Assembly (NCBI RefSeq): GCF_022808985.1
Contig: NZ_JAKZFT010000004.1
Coordinates: 62,001 to 126,000 of the forward strand
Source of the DNA: Geotalea sp. SG265
GTDB taxonomy: Bacteria > Desulfobacterota > Desulfuromonadia > Geobacterales > Geobacteraceae
Direction: 5' to 3'
DNA length: 64,000 nt
This document shows, piece after piece, positions 39,244 to 50,515 of the stretch. Numbering within the stretch: position 1 is the stretch's first letter; each line of letters begins with the position of its first letter. A model generated the notes under the pieces. That model saw only the letters and a list, made by a program, of their open reading frames with translations. It was not told where the DNA came from and ran no database searches. The position numbers were made by a program, and so were the translations under genes.

Positions 39244-39335
39244 GGATACTTTCTTCAATGGGGCAATGGTGGGAAATCTGGTATAAGTATAAAGGGCGGC
39301 CCCGTCATGGCAATTAATTAACTGAAAAGGGTGCA

Positions 39336-40562
39336 ATGATGCCTTTTTATGCCGATCTCCATATCCATTCCCCCTATTCCATCGCCTGCAGCCGCGATCT
39401 CAACCCGGAAACCCTCTGGCGCTGGGGCCAGCTGAAGGGGATTACCGTCATCGGCAGCGGGGATTTCACCCACCCCCTTTGGATTGAGGAGCTGCGGGAA
39501 AAGCTCAATGAGGATGAAGGGGGGCTCCTCGCCCTGAAAACCCGGTTGCAGAGAACCGATGTCCCCTCCTCCTGCCGCGCCCCGGTCAGGTTCCTCCTCT
39601 CTGCCGAAATCAGCTGTGTCTATAAAAAAGGGGGCAAAACGAGAAAGGTCCACGCCCTGATCTTTGCCCCCGATTTCGTTGCGGCACGGCAACTAGCGGC
39701 AAAACTGGCCGGGATCGGCTCCATCACCTCCGATGGCCGCCCCATCCTCAAACTGGACGCCAAACACCTGCTGGAAATGGTGCTGGAGATATCCCCGGAA
39801 GCGATGTTGGTGCCGGCCCATGTCTGGACCCCCCATTTCTCCGTGCTCGGAGCCTTTTCCGCGTTCAGTTCCCTTGAGGAGTGCTTCGAAGAGCTCACCC
39901 CACATATCTACGCCGTGGAAACGGGGCTCTCTTCCGACCCGGCCATGAACTGGCGCCTCTCCTCCCTGGACCGGGTGCGCCTCATCTCCAATTCCGACGC
40001 CCATTCCCCTGCAAAGCTGGGGCGGGAGGCGACCATCTTCGACACGAGCCTGAGCTACGGCAGCATCATGGCAGCGATCAAGACCGGTCGCGGCCTCTGC
40101 GGAACGGTGGAATACCTGCCGGAAAAGGGTAAATACCACAGCGACGGGCACCGCAGCTGTGGTATCAGCCTGACTCCACGGGAAACCATCGCCCACGGCT
40201 TTCGCTGCCCTGCCTGCGGGAAAAAAGTGACTGTGGGGGTGCTACACCGCGTGGAAGAGCTGGCTGACCGCCCGGAAGGGTTCAGGCGGGCGGGAGCGCC
40301 GCCGTTTTGTCGGGTAATTCCTTTGCAGGAGCTGGTTGCAGAGACGCTTGGGATCGGGGAAGGCAGTAAACGGGTGGCACGGATATATTTCGGGATGTTG
40401 GAAACACTGGGAAACGAGCTGTCAATTTTATCGGAAAAGGGATATGACGAAATTGCCGGCGCCTCATCCATGGAGATCGCCGACGCCGTCATCAAGGTAC
40501 GGGAAGGAAATATCCGTATCGAGCCGGGATACGATGGCAAATTCGGCTCGATACGGATTTAA
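39336..40562 (+). CDS. Endonuclease Q family protein (PHP-domain DNA repair nuclease)
   Basis: A 408-residue PHP-domain protein resembling archaeal EndoQ, which nicks DNA 5' of deaminated bases. Metal ligands are DLHIHSPYS (His9, His11), AEISCVYKK and ISNSDAHSP (Asp221, His223). A zinc module follows: HRSC at 272-275 and CPACGKK at 291-297, then LHRVEELADRP, which is characteristic of EndoQ. AAAGGG precedes the ATG. EndoQ is mainly archaeal, with scattered bacterial homologues. DNA repair activity is inferred. Confidence 0.85.
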   Translation: MMPFYADLHIHSPYSIACSRDLNPETLWRWGQLKGITVIGSGDFTHPLWIEELREKLNEDEGGLLALKTRLQRTDVPSSCRAPVRFLLSAEISCVYKKGGKTRKVHALIFAPDFVAARQLAAKLAGIGSITSDGRPILKLDAKHLLEMVLEISPEAMLVPAHVWTPHFSVLGAFSAFSSLEECFEELTPHIYAVETGLSSDPAMNWRLSSLDRVRLISNSDAHSPAKLGREATIFDTSLSYGSIMAAIKTGRGLCGTVEYLPEKGKYHSDGHRSCGISLTPRETIAHGFRCPACGKKVTVGVLHRVEELADRPEGFRRAGAPPFCRVIPLQELVAETLGIGEGSKRVARIYFGMLETLGNELSILSEKGYDEIAGASSMEIADAVIKVREGNIRIEPGYDGKFGSIRI

Positions 40563-40565
40563 TGT

Positions 40566-41270
40566 TCATTTCTTCAGCAGCTGCTCGATTTTATTGGTGT
40601 CGGCTCCGACCACCTGCTGACCGTTGACGAAGAAGGTCGGCGTCCCCTGGACCCCCACTTTTCGGGCCAGATCCAGGTGTTCCTGGGCCAACGCCTTGAC
40701 CTTGTCGCTCACCGGCGGGGCATTGGCAGGGATCTCCTGCCCCAGCATCATCGCGTCGTAGGCCTTAACCTTGTTCTCTGCATTGAGGATGTACTGGATC
40801 TTGGTGATCGCTGCCGGATGGGCCAGGGGAGCGAAGAAGACGTAGCGGGTGACGTCGGTCTTCTTCATGAGGTATTCAGCAGCTTTTCTGCAGAAGGGGC
40901 AGTCAGGATCGGTGAATTCGATAATGACATTCTTACCTTCGCCGATCTTCACCGCCTTGTCCAATGGCAGGCTCTGCACCAGCTTGGCCGCCAACTGACC
41001 TTTCTTCTCTGCTGTCAGACTTTTCCCTTCCTTGGTGAAAATCTCTCCAAGTATGACGTAATCCTTCTCGGGCGCATAGTAGAGCACATTCTGTCCAGTC
41101 ACCACCTGGTATATGCCACTGATGTCCGTAGCCTCGAAGCCATCCACCTTCACCTGTGGAAAGGCCTGTTTGAAGGCGACCTCGGGTTTCACAGCTGCGG
41201 TGGCGGCAAAAGCGGCCGAAGTGCAAACCAAAGCCAGTGAAAATCCTGCACAGATTCTGCTGATGATCAT
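40566..41270 (-). CDS. DsbC-like periplasmic disulfide isomerase
   Basis: A 234-residue exported protein with a signal peptide of about 22 residues. The N-terminal dimerisation-like domain is followed by a thioredoxin fold with active site CPFC (Cys124, Cys127, in DPDCPFCRKA) and the cis-Pro loop GTPTFFVNG near the end. This is the layout of DsbC/DsbG; length is typical. It ends 3 nt from the convergent EndoQ gene, with no terminator visible between them. The electron donor (DsbD) is not in the window. Confidence 0.9.
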   Translation of the reverse strand: MIISRICAGFSLALVCTSAAFAATAAVKPEVAFKQAFPQVKVDGFEATDISGIYQVVTGQNVLYYAPEKDYVILGEIFTKEGKSLTAEKKGQLAAKLVQSLPLDKAVKIGEGKNVIIEFTDPDCPFCRKAAEYLMKKTDVTRYVFFAPLAHPAAITKIQYILNAENKVKAYDAMMLGQEIPANAPPVSDKVKALAQEHLDLARKVGVQGTPTFFVNGQQVVGADTNKIEQLLKK

Positions 41271-41390
41271 CTCTTTTCTCCCTCTGATGCTGTGGATGAG
41301 CGATTTATACCCCTTGACGCTGTTGGAACTTACCTCAGCCCAATGAGGTTGTCAATAGCTGAGGCCCGTGCCCCATTCACTGAAGAGACG

Positions 41391-41762
41391 TTACAGCGTC
41401 TGCGTGACAGAGTTGATGGTAACTTCCAATGCCGCCCTGGCCCAGGGAAACTTCCCCTTGATCGCATCGAACTGCAGTCCAGATTTTACAAATACGGCCG
41501 CCCCTTCAATGAGAAAGCCTGTTCCAGGGCCGTGGTATCCTTCCACCTCGCGGCTTCCCACGGTGATGAGACATTTGCTGTTCTTGGCCAGGTTGGCTTC
41601 AGTCGTGTTCATGTAGCCTGCGGGGATCAACAGTTTCCCATCCTGGGTTATCTGAAGGTAGCTGTTCCAAGTGTTGACCAGATGGGGACCGCCGTCACCC
41701 TGCGTGGCGATGGCCACAACCCCCTCGTGTTTCAGTACTTGCAGCATTTTCTCAGGAATCAT
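41391..41762 (-). CDS. Pyridoxamine 5'-phosphate oxidase-related flavin-binding protein
   Basis: A 123-residue split-barrel protein of the PNPOx-like superfamily (VVAIATQGDGGPHLVNTWNSYLQI, then LIPAGYMNTTEANLAKNSKCLITVGSRE). It probably binds FMN or a related flavin; the substrate is unknown. GGAGGT lies 7 nt before ATG 41762, which decides the start within a longer open frame. It is 29 nt downstream of the VOC gene and probably in one operon. Confidence 0.82.
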   Translation of the reverse strand: MIPEKMLQVLKHEGVVAIATQGDGGPHLVNTWNSYLQITQDGKLLIPAGYMNTTEANLAKNSKCLITVGSREVEGYHGPGTGFLIEGAAVFVKSGLQFDAIKGKFPWARAALEVTINSVTQTL

Positions 41763-41791
41763 TATTGGACCTCCATTTTTTTCTTGTATTT

Positions 41792-42172
41792 TCACCACTG
41801 TCTCAATTCGATGGGGAACCCATCGGCATCCTGTATCTCGGCCCTTTTCGTTGTCCCCATGGTCACCGGCCCCCAGGTGACCACCACCCCTTTGCCGGCA
41901 AGATAGGCCACAGCCTGGTCCATATCTTCCACCTCCAGGGCCATCATCCGATAGCCGGTCTGCCATGGATTTACCACTGCCGGCGAAGCGTCTCTAACCT
42001 GCATGAGCTCAACGACCGTGTCGCCAAGCTCAAGATAGGCGATCTCTTCGAGAGGAGGGGCTTCGACCTTCAGCCGCTGTCTGACCTTGAATCCCAGTAC
42101 CTCCGTATAGAAGCCCATAGCCCTTTCGAAATCGCGAGGGATGATTTCCACATGGTCGATCCGTTTGAACAT
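41792..42172 (-). CDS. VOC (glyoxalase/bleomycin resistance) family protein
   Basis: A 126-residue protein with two beta-alpha-beta-beta-beta units: RIDHVEIIPRDFERAMGFYTEVLGFKV at the start, and ALEVEDMDQAVAYLAGKGV, ending in IQDADGFPIELRQW. Possible metal ligands are His7, Glu56 and Glu123. The specific substrate is unknown. AAGGAG precedes the ATG. Confidence 0.88.
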   Translation of the reverse strand: MFKRIDHVEIIPRDFERAMGFYTEVLGFKVRQRLKVEAPPLEEIAYLELGDTVVELMQVRDASPAVVNPWQTGYRMMALEVEDMDQAVAYLAGKGVVVTWGPVTMGTTKRAEIQDADGFPIELRQW

Positions 42173-42394
42173 AATTAGCTCCTTGTCTGTAAATAGTTTA
42201 CCCCAAGCAAATGTTATATTCCGTCATCTTATTCCTTAACAGCCGGCACCAGGAATGAAGCAACATAAATCTCGTCTGAAGATCTGACAGTTGCATACCC
42301 CCTGCAGGGACAATAATTCCTTCCATGGCGGCTCCCTGACTGGCTGCCTGCTAATGAGCTGTTAACCTTTACAAGGTGTATTGGATACGACAAA

Positions 42395-42441
42395 GCCTCT
42401 CGCTCCTTGTATACCTTGTTGTATACCTAAAGCTGAGAGGC
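42395..42441. other. Long hairpin with inner dyad beside the tRNA
   Basis: GCCTCTC (42395-42401) pairs with GAGAGGC (42435-42441), and GTATAC occurs twice inside (42409-42414, 42421-42426) and can pair with itself. It lies 34 nt past the 3' end of the tRNA-Arg gene. It has no T-run and may be a processing signal, a weak terminator or a site left by integration. The rest of 42173-42474 shows nothing recognisable. Confidence 0.4.
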
Positions 42442-42474
42442 TCTGTTCTGCTGCTATTACAGTTATTACAAAGA

Positions 42475-42551
42475 TGGCGTCCCCGAGACGATTCGAACGT
42501 CCGACCCCTTCCTTAGGAGGGAAGTGCTCTATCCTGCTGAGCTACGGGGAC
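42475..42551 (-). tRNA. tRNA-Arg (anticodon CCT)
   Basis: A complete 77-nt cloverleaf including encoded CCA. The acceptor GTCCCCG pairs with CGGGGAC, the D arm has GCTCAGCAGGATAGAGC, and the anticodon arm is CTTCC-CTCCTAA-GGAAG with anticodon CCT, reading the rare Arg codon AGG. The T arm has GGACGTTCGAATCGTC. It is a frequent integration target in bacteria. A partial copy of its 5' end lies at 50454-50492. Confidence 0.97.
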
Positions 42552-42696
42552 ATAAACTTTCAGCGGTTGCTTTTTTTATTGTCTTTTAACGCGGCATGCT
42601 GAATGAAACGTTTCGACGCTTACTCGACAAGGGAACTTTTTTAACAAATCTGATATCCAGAGTCAAGACAATTCAAGCTCCGCAGGCAATACGGGA

Positions 42697-43269
42697 CTAT
42701 TGCATTGTTGCAGTTAACGGCGCCGGATACGTTATTCGTGTCCCATGGACCTCGGCCATTGGCGAAATAACATGAGGCTTCGCATTGCTCTCGGAATAGA
42801 TATGGATGACTTCGACCCCTCTTATGATGAGGGCATCACCGATCAGTGAGCGATGGCAGCGCCAAGGTACAGCCTCCGCGCACATTATAGCTGCCGGCTT
42901 TTCCCTGGCTAATTCCAATAGCCGACTCAATGCCGCAGCAAACTCCGGGGTCTGCATATAATCGGCAAAGCCTCGGAATGAAGAGTTATGCCACCCCTTG
43001 TTTGGCGAATCGGCTCTGGGATGCCGCAACCCGCCAAGGTCTTTCAGGTGCCGGTAGCCGATGCAGCGGTTGTGGAGATCTTTACCGATGGTTTCTCCAT
43101 TGAACTGGGGATTGTGGCGGGAACGCGGAATGGTCCTGATATCGACTACCAGCCCAATCTCATAGCTCCTCATCAAATCGACAAATTCGTCGAAAGTGCG
43201 AGTGGAATGTCCCACAGTGTATAAGGTTATAGGGGTTAATAAAGGTATGTCTCGGTCGCGCTTGGCCAT
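42697..43269 (-). CDS. DUF488 family protein
   Basis: A 190-residue protein of the DUF488 family, with TVGHSTRTFDEFVDLMRSYEIGLVVDIRTIPRSR at the N-terminus and the CAEAVPWRCHRSLI motif in the C-terminal half (conserved Cys and His). The function is unknown. It points toward the tRNA and is divergent from the pentose phosphate operon. Confidence 0.9.
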   Translation of the reverse strand: MAKRDRDIPLLTPITLYTVGHSTRTFDEFVDLMRSYEIGLVVDIRTIPRSRHNPQFNGETIGKDLHNRCIGYRHLKDLGGLRHPRADSPNKGWHNSSFRGFADYMQTPEFAAALSRLLELAREKPAAIMCAEAVPWRCHRSLIGDALIIRGVEVIHIYSESNAKPHVISPMAEVHGTRITYPAPLTATMQ

Positions 43270-43421
43270 GTCAAAAGTCTATCCCCGAACGTTCCGATGC
43301 CAAGATCCGATCGGCGAAAGAAGCACAAACGGCAGAAACCGCACGGCTCCGGATTGCAGCTATCAAAATGTGAGTTACGCTTTTTAATAGCGGCAATTTT
43401 ATTTGGATAACGAAGGAGAGA

Positions 43422-45512
43422 ATGATGAAGCCGGACATGCCATGCAAATTTATCCCCTCTGCCATTGACTCTCTCTGTATCAATACCATCCGTTTCCTCT
43501 CGGTGGACGCGGTACAGAAGGCAAAAAGCGGTCACCCCGGCATGCCGATGGGCGCTGCTCCAATGGCCTATCTACTCTGGGATCGATTTCTCAAATACAA
43601 TCCGGCAAATCCGGGCTGGTTCAACCGGGACAGGTTCGTTCTCTCCGCTGGTCATGGATCGATGCTTCTCTACAGCCTTCTTCACCTCACCGGATACGAC
43701 CTGCCTTTGGAGGAGATTGCGCGCTTCAGGCAATGGGAAAGCCAGACGCCGGGTCATCCTGAACGTGGGCGCACACCTGGTGTCGAAGTAACCACCGGCC
43801 CGCTGGGGCAGGGATTCGGCAACGGAGTAGGGATGGCAATTGCCGAAGCATATCTGTCCGCCCGTTATAATCGTCCCGATTTCCCCGTCATCGATCACTT
43901 CACCTATGGAATTGTCAGTGATGGCGACCTCATGGAGGGAGTAGCCGCCGAGGCGGCTTCCCTTGCAGGTAATCTTAAATTGGGCAAACTGATCTATTTG
44001 TACGACGATAATCGCATTACCCTTGCCGCCTCGACAGACCTCTCATTTTCGGAAGACCGGGCCGAAAGATTCGAGGCCTACGGCTGGCATGTGCAGACTG
44101 TAACGGACGGCAACGACCTTGCAGCCATATGGGATGCTCTCCATGAGGCTCGCGCAGCCACCACACGCCCTTCCCTTATTATCGTCCGCACCCATATAGG
44201 TTTTGGATCGCCCAACAAGCAGGATACGTTCGAGGCGCATGGATCTCCCCTGGGAGATGAAGAAGTGCGCCTCACCAAAAAAAATCTGGGATGGCCGGCA
44301 GAGCCGCCGTTTTTGATTCCCCAGGAAGCACTGGAGCATTTCCGCCAAGCACTACAAAAAGGGGGCGAAGCGGAGGCTGCCTGGGAAGCGATGCTCTCCG
44401 CTTACGGCAAAGAGTATCCGGAACTTGCTCAGGAATTGCGACAGGCACGGGAAGAGACTCTCCCGGCCGGGTGGAGTGACGATATTCCCGAATTCCCGGC
44501 GGACGCAAAGGGTATGGCAAGCAGGGTCGCCTCTGGGAAGATCATGAATGCACTGGCGCCGCGGCTCCCCCTTTTCATTGGCGGGTCGGCGGATCTGAAT
44601 CCCTCAACCCATACCGTGTTGAAGGGGCTCGGCGATTTTGAAAGCCCTCAAAACCATCCGGCTGATCGGCAGGGCGATTCGGGTGGGGAATGGGGCTACG
44701 CAGGGCGTAACCTGCACTTCGGCGTTCGCGAGCACGCCATGGGTGCTGCACTGAACGGCATGGCAGCCCACGGCGGCATCATTCCTTTCGGTGCGACTTT
44801 TCTCATTTTTTCCGATTACCTTCGTCCGTCCCTGAGATTGGCGGCACTCACGGGCCTGCACCTGATCTACGTATTCACCCACGACAGCATCGGGCTCGGG
44901 GAAGACGGCCCGACCCATCAACCGGTGGAACACTTGGCCGCACTAAGGGCTATCCCCAACCTGCTCGTTATCCGTCCGGGCGACGCAAATGAGACAGCCA
45001 TTGCCTGGCAGGTCGCCCTTGCAAGCAAAGGGAAACCGGTGGCGCTCATACTCTCGCGCCAGAACATCCCGACCCTCGATCGGGATACTTGTGCGCCTGC
45101 ACAGGGGCTCAGCCGAGGCGCATATATCCTCCGGGATGGAGCTGGCGCACAGCCCGACATCATATTGATTGCCACCGGCTCCGAGCTCCATCTCGCTGCA
45201 CAGGCACAGCAGGAGCTTGAACGCAGGAATGTCCGCACTCGGGTAGTTTCAATGCCGTGCTGGCAACTGTTCGATGAGCAGCCGCCGGAATATCGAAACG
45301 CCGTCTTGCCGCCGCAGGTAACGAAACGACTGGCGATCGAGGCGGGGTCGCCACTCGGCTGGTGCCGCTACGTGGGGACCGAAGGCGACATTGTCGGCAT
45401 CGAGCGTTTCGGCGCCTCGGCACCGGGGGATGTGGTACTCCGGGAATTGGGATTTACGGTGGATAACGTGTGCCGACGAGCCCTGAAGCTTCTGGGGCGA
45501 AGAGAGGACTGA
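43422..45512 (+). CDS. tkt: Transketolase
   Basis: A 696-residue enzyme of the non-oxidative pentose phosphate pathway that moves two-carbon ketol units with thiamine diphosphate. The TPP-binding segment is [31 protein letters not shown]. The N-terminal [29 protein letters not shown] and the late [19 protein letters not shown] and [20 protein letters not shown] are family signatures. AAGGAGA lies 6 nt before ATG 43422. It is the first gene of the pathway operon; its stop overlaps the rpiB start by 1 nt. Confidence 0.97.
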   Translation: MMKPDMPCKFIPSAIDSLCINTIRFLSVDAVQKAKSGHPGMPMGAAPMAYLLWDRFLKYNPANPGWFNRDRFVLSAGHGSMLLYSLLHLTGYDLPLEEIARFRQWESQTPGHPERGRTPGVEVTTGPLGQGFGNGVGMAIAEAYLSARYNRPDFPVIDHFTYGIVSDGDLMEGVAAEAASLAGNLKLGKLIYLYDDNRITLAASTDLSFSEDRAERFEAYGWHVQTVTDGNDLAAIWDALHEARAATTRPSLIIVRTHIGFGSPNKQDTFEAHGSPLGDEEVRLTKKNLGWPAEPPFLIPQEALEHFRQALQKGGEAEAAWEAMLSAYGKEYPELAQELRQAREETLPAGWSDDIPEFPADAKGMASRVASGKIMNALAPRLPLFIGGSADLNPSTHTVLKGLGDFESPQNHPADRQGDSGGEWGYAGRNLHFGVREHAMGAALNGMAAHGGIIPFGATFLIFSDYLRPSLRLAALTGLHLIYVFTHDSIGLGEDGPTHQPVEHLAALRAIPNLLVIRPGDANETAIAWQVALASKGKPVALILSRQNIPTLDRDTCAPAQGLSRGAYILRDGAGAQPDIILIATGSELHLAAQAQQELERRNVRTRVVSMPCWQLFDEQPPEYRNAVLPPQVTKRLAIEAGSPLGWCRYVGTEGDIVGIERFGASAPGDVVLRELGFTVDNVCRRALKLLGRRED

Positions 45513-45967
45513 TGCGTATCGGAATTGCAGCTGATCACGGCGGCTTCGCAATGAAAGAACGTATGGCTGCGGCGCTGAAATGTACCGGTTACGAAGTGAT
45601 CGATTTCGGCGCACGGGTTCTGGATCCGGCAGACGATTACCCCGATTTCGTCATACCTTTGGCGAAGGCGGTCGCCGGAGGAGGTGTGGAACGGGGGATC
45701 GCCATCTGCAGCAGCGGAGTGGGAGCATCCATAGTTGCCAATAAAGTGGAGGGCGTTCATGCCGCCCTGATCCATGATGATTATTCAGCCCATCAGGGAG
45801 TGGAAGATGACGACATGAACATACTGTGCCTTGGTAGCCTGGTCGTCGGATATGCCCAGGCATGGGAACTGGTCAAAACCTTTTTGGCCGCGCGTTTCAG
45901 CGGCGAAGAGCGCCATTGCCGACGGCTGGCAAAGGTGGCAGCCCTGGAAAGGGAGGAAAGGCCATGA
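45512..45967 (+). CDS. rpiB: Ribose-5-phosphate isomerase B
   Basis: A 151-residue isomerase that interconverts ribulose 5-phosphate and ribose 5-phosphate. GIAADHGGFAMK at the start, DYPDF, and the catalytic Cys66 (ICSSGVGASIVANK) identify it as the B type. Its ATG shares an A with the tkt stop (TGATG), so coupled translation is expected. It overlaps tal by 4 nt. Confidence 0.95.
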   Translation: MRIGIAADHGGFAMKERMAAALKCTGYEVIDFGARVLDPADDYPDFVIPLAKAVAGGGVERGIAICSSGVGASIVANKVEGVHAALIHDDYSAHQGVEDDDMNILCLGSLVVGYAQAWELVKTFLAARFSGEERHCRRLAKVAALEREERP

Positions 45968-47079
45968 AAGAAAATCCGCTACTGAAGTTGAGAAGCCTGG
46001 GTCAGAGTATCTGGCTTGATTTCATCCGCCGCAGCATGCTCACCTCAGGTGAACTCAAGCAGCTTATTGGTGATGACGGGCTTGGAGGCGTAACGTCAAA
46101 CCCATCCATCTTCGAAAAGGCGATCACCGAAAGCAGTGACTATGAGGACGCCGTTCTTGCCCTGGCCCGCCAAGGGAAAAGCGCCGCTGAGGCATACGAA
46201 GAGCTTGCCTTGGAGGATATCCGGACGACTGCGGACCTCCTTCGCACGGTTTACGATCTGTCAGGTGGAAAAGACGGTTTCGTCAGCCTGGAGGTATCAC
46301 CGCTGCTGGCCCACGATTCGGCTGGTACGATACTGGAAGCTCGGCGTCTCTGGGCCAGGGCAGACAGGCCGAATGTGCTTATCAAGGTACCGGCAACACT
46401 GGAGGGGCTGACGGCAATACGCACACTGATCAGTGAAGGCATCAACATCAATGTCACCCTCCTTTTCGGCCTTCCCCGTTATCGAGCCGTGGCCGAAGCA
46501 TATATGGCGGGGCTGGAGGAGCGTGTTGCAAACAGGCTCCCCCTGGATCATATTACTTCCGTAGCAAGCTTTTTCCTGAGCCGCATCGATGTGCTCGTCG
46601 ACCCGCTGTTGGGAAAAAAGATAGCGGAAGGAGGCCCGATAGGCGATCTGGCTTCCATGCTCGTCGGGAAGGTCGCCATTGCCAGCGCCAAAGTTGCATT
46701 CGGCATCTACAAGGAGATCGTGGGCAGCAGAAGGTTCCAGAGTCTTGCCGCAGCAGGTGCCGGAACCCAGCGGGTCCTCTGGGCAAGCACGGGTACGAAA
46801 AATCCGGCCTACAGTGATATCAAATACGTGGAACCGTTGATCGGAGCGAACACCATCAACACTCTGCCGATGGAGACACTGCGCGCCTACCGAGATCATG
46901 GAAATCCCGAACTCCGTCTGGAAGAAGGGTTGCAGGAAGCACACAGAGTTCTGAACCGTCTCCCGGAGACAGGGGTACATCTCGACGCAGTAACCCAGCA
47001 ACTGGAGAACGAAGGTGTGGAAAAATTCGTCAAACCATTCGACAAACTGATGCAGACGCTGAAGGACAGGCTGCGGTAA
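45964..47079 (+). CDS. tal: Transaldolase
   Basis: A 371-residue transaldolase of the longer, mycobacterial-type subfamily. The Schiff-base Lys141 is in VLIKVPAT; other motifs are GGVTSNPSIFEKAI near the N-terminus and AGAGTQRVLWASTGTKNPAYSD. It moves three-carbon units between sugar phosphates. ATGA overlaps the rpiB stop. gnd follows 38 nt later. Confidence 0.96.
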   Translation: MKENPLLKLRSLGQSIWLDFIRRSMLTSGELKQLIGDDGLGGVTSNPSIFEKAITESSDYEDAVLALARQGKSAAEAYEELALEDIRTTADLLRTVYDLSGGKDGFVSLEVSPLLAHDSAGTILEARRLWARADRPNVLIKVPATLEGLTAIRTLISEGININVTLLFGLPRYRAVAEAYMAGLEERVANRLPLDHITSVASFFLSRIDVLVDPLLGKKIAEGGPIGDLASMLVGKVAIASAKVAFGIYKEIVGSRRFQSLAAAGAGTQRVLWASTGTKNPAYSDIKYVEPLIGANTINTLPMETLRAYRDHGNPELRLEEGLQEAHRVLNRLPETGVHLDAVTQQLENEGVEKFVKPFDKLMQTLKDRLR

Positions 47080-47117
47080 CGTTTCAGGGTCACTGCCTTT
47101 TTCGCCAGGAGACACCA

Positions 47118-48143
47118 ATGCAAATCGGCATGATAGGGCTTGGCCGCATGGGGGGGGGCATGGTGCGCCGTCTCCTTGAAAAGGGCCATCAATGCATCGT
47201 CTTCGATGTCAACAGAGATGCCGTCAAGGCACTGGAGCGTGAGGGAGCCTCAGGCGCGTTGTCGATCGCCGATTTCGTCACACAGCTCCATAAACCCCGT
47301 GCTGTCTGGCTGATGGTGCCCGCTGCAATGACGGATTCAATGATAGGGAAGGTCGGCCCCCTGCTGGATGGGGAAGACATCATTATCGACGGCGGAAACT
47401 CCTATTATCATGATGATATCCGCAGAGCTCTTCTTCTTCAGGAACGCGGCATCCACTACCTGGATGTGGGAACAAGCGGCGGTGTATGGGGAGCAAAAAG
47501 AGGGTACTGTTTAATGATCGGCGGAGAGAAAAATGCTGTGGAGCGCCTTGACGCCATATTCGACGCACTGGCGCCCGGCATCGACGCGGCACCGGAGACG
47601 CCGGGGCGCGGGAAGAAGCATGGAACTGCAGAAAAGGGGTATCTCCACTGCGGACCGACGGGGGCAGGGCATTTTGTGAAAATGATACACAACGGCATTG
47701 AATACGGCATAATGGCCGCTTATGCCGAAGGGTTGAACATTCTTCACGGTGCGGATGCAGGCAGGCGTGACAGGAAAGCAGACGCTGAGACTGCTCCCCT
47801 TCGCCATCCCGAATATTACCAGTATGAGTTCGATCTGGCCGATATCACCGAGCTCTGGCGGCGTGGAAGCGTAATCGCTTCGTGGCTGCTGGATCTCAGC
47901 GCAACGGCCCTTGCGGACGACCCTGATTTGTCGGCGTTTCACGGTCGCGTTTCAGATTCAGGAGAAGGGCGATGGACAGTCATTGCCTCCGTCGAGGAGG
48001 GGGTACCGGCCCATGCCCTCAGTGCCGCCCTGTACGAGCGCTTCAGCTCCCGCGGAGAAGCCGATTTCGCAGACCGGCTCCTGTCAGCCATGCGGTATGG
48101 ATTTGGCGGACACCGGGAAAAAGAGGGGGGTTCGAATCAGTAG
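47118..48143 (+). CDS. gnd: 6-phosphogluconate dehydrogenase, decarboxylating (short, NAD-type)
   Basis: A 341-residue oxidative decarboxylase yielding ribulose 5-phosphate. This is the short, bacterial YqeC/GntZ-like form and not the 470-residue NADP form. The Rossmann motif MIGLGRMGGGMVRR is followed by Asp30 at the end of the second strand (VFDVNRD), which favours NAD over NADP. The catalytic Lys188 and Asn192 lie in GHFVKMIHNGIEYG. A nine-G tract at 47150-47158 encodes the MGGG of the motif. It is in one operon with zwf. Confidence 0.93.
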   Translation: MQIGMIGLGRMGGGMVRRLLEKGHQCIVFDVNRDAVKALEREGASGALSIADFVTQLHKPRAVWLMVPAAMTDSMIGKVGPLLDGEDIIIDGGNSYYHDDIRRALLLQERGIHYLDVGTSGGVWGAKRGYCLMIGGEKNAVERLDAIFDALAPGIDAAPETPGRGKKHGTAEKGYLHCGPTGAGHFVKMIHNGIEYGIMAAYAEGLNILHGADAGRRDRKADAETAPLRHPEYYQYEFDLADITELWRRGSVIASWLLDLSATALADDPDLSAFHGRVSDSGEGRWTVIASVEEGVPAHALSAALYERFSSRGEADFADRLLSAMRYGFGGHREKEGGSNQ

Positions 48144-48183
48144 CCTTTAACCATTACGCCGGTGCAGGTATCGCGGAGTGCCT

Positions 48184-49706
<1,523 letters not shown>

Positions 49707-49710
<4 letters not shown>

Positions 49711-50429
49711 TGAAGATCTGTTCAGATTTGGAAGACCTGAGTCAGACCGCGGCGGAAGTCTTTGCGGCAGAGGCCCGGCGGGCGGTAAAAACTTCCGGCA
49801 GATTCACCGTTGCCCTTGCCGGCGGAAGCACGCCGCGCCGCACCTATGAAATCCTTTCCCACCCACCGTACGGGAAGATGGTGCCGTGGCAAGAGACGCA
49901 CGTTTTCTGGGGAGATGAACGGTGTGTTTCCGAGATGGATCCACGGAATAATGCAAGAATGGCGGATCAGGCGTTGCTAGCCCATGTTTCTTTGCCTCGG
50001 GAACAGGTCCACCCCATGGTCTGTGACCGATCGCCCCATGAGGCAGCAGAAAAATACGAAAAAGTTCTGCGCACCACCTTCGGAGAAGAGCTGCCCCGTT
50101 TCGATCTGATCCTGCTGGGGCTCGGGGAAAATGGACATACGGCATCGCTTTTCCCGGAAACCCCTGTCTTGAAGGAACAACTGCGCTGGGTGACTGAAGT
50201 ATACATTACCGAGGAGGGGCTGCACCGGCTGACCCTGACGCTCCCGGTCATCAACCGGGCCAGGACGGTTCTTTTTTTGGTATCCGGAGCCGGCAAGGCA
50301 GGGATCATCAGGGAGATACATGAGGGCTCCCCTGATCCATATTCCATTCCAGCCGCTTTGATCCGACCTGATGGCCGCCTGCTGTGGCTGATCGACAGTG
50401 ATGCAGGTCAGTTGCTTCGTAAGAAATGA
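49707..50429 (+). CDS. pgl: 6-phosphogluconolactonase
   Basis: A 240-residue hydrolase of the DevB/Pgl type that opens 6-phosphogluconolactone. Motifs [40 protein letters not shown] and [20 protein letters not shown] are typical. ATG 49707 overlaps zwf; ATG 49710 is an equally possible start. It is the last gene of the operon, followed by the tRNA-like terminator. Confidence 0.93.
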
Positions 50430-50439
50430 TCTCTCGGTA

Positions 50440-50492
50440 CGGGCACAAAAAAGAAAAGTCCCCGTAAACCCTGCTGAGTTACGGGGACAATC
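50440..50492. terminator. Terminator hairpin containing a tRNA-Arg 5'-end copy
   Basis: GTCCCCGTAA (50458-50467) pairs with TTACGGGGAC (50479-50488). On the minus strand, GTCCCCGTAACTCAGCAGG is identical, apart from one base, to the first 19 nt of tRNA-Arg(CCT) at 42475-42551, including the D-arm sequence. After the hairpin the minus strand reads TTTTCTTTTTT, so it can terminate apt. It could be a shortened tRNA pseudogene. Confidence 0.6.
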
Positions 50493-50515
50493 AGAGGCAG
50501 TCACAGCCGGAAGTT

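Noticed and set aside
48121-48150. GGTTCGAATC motif resembling a tRNA T-loop near the gnd stop
   Set aside because: No acceptor, D or anticodon arm can be drawn around it; it is coding sequence.
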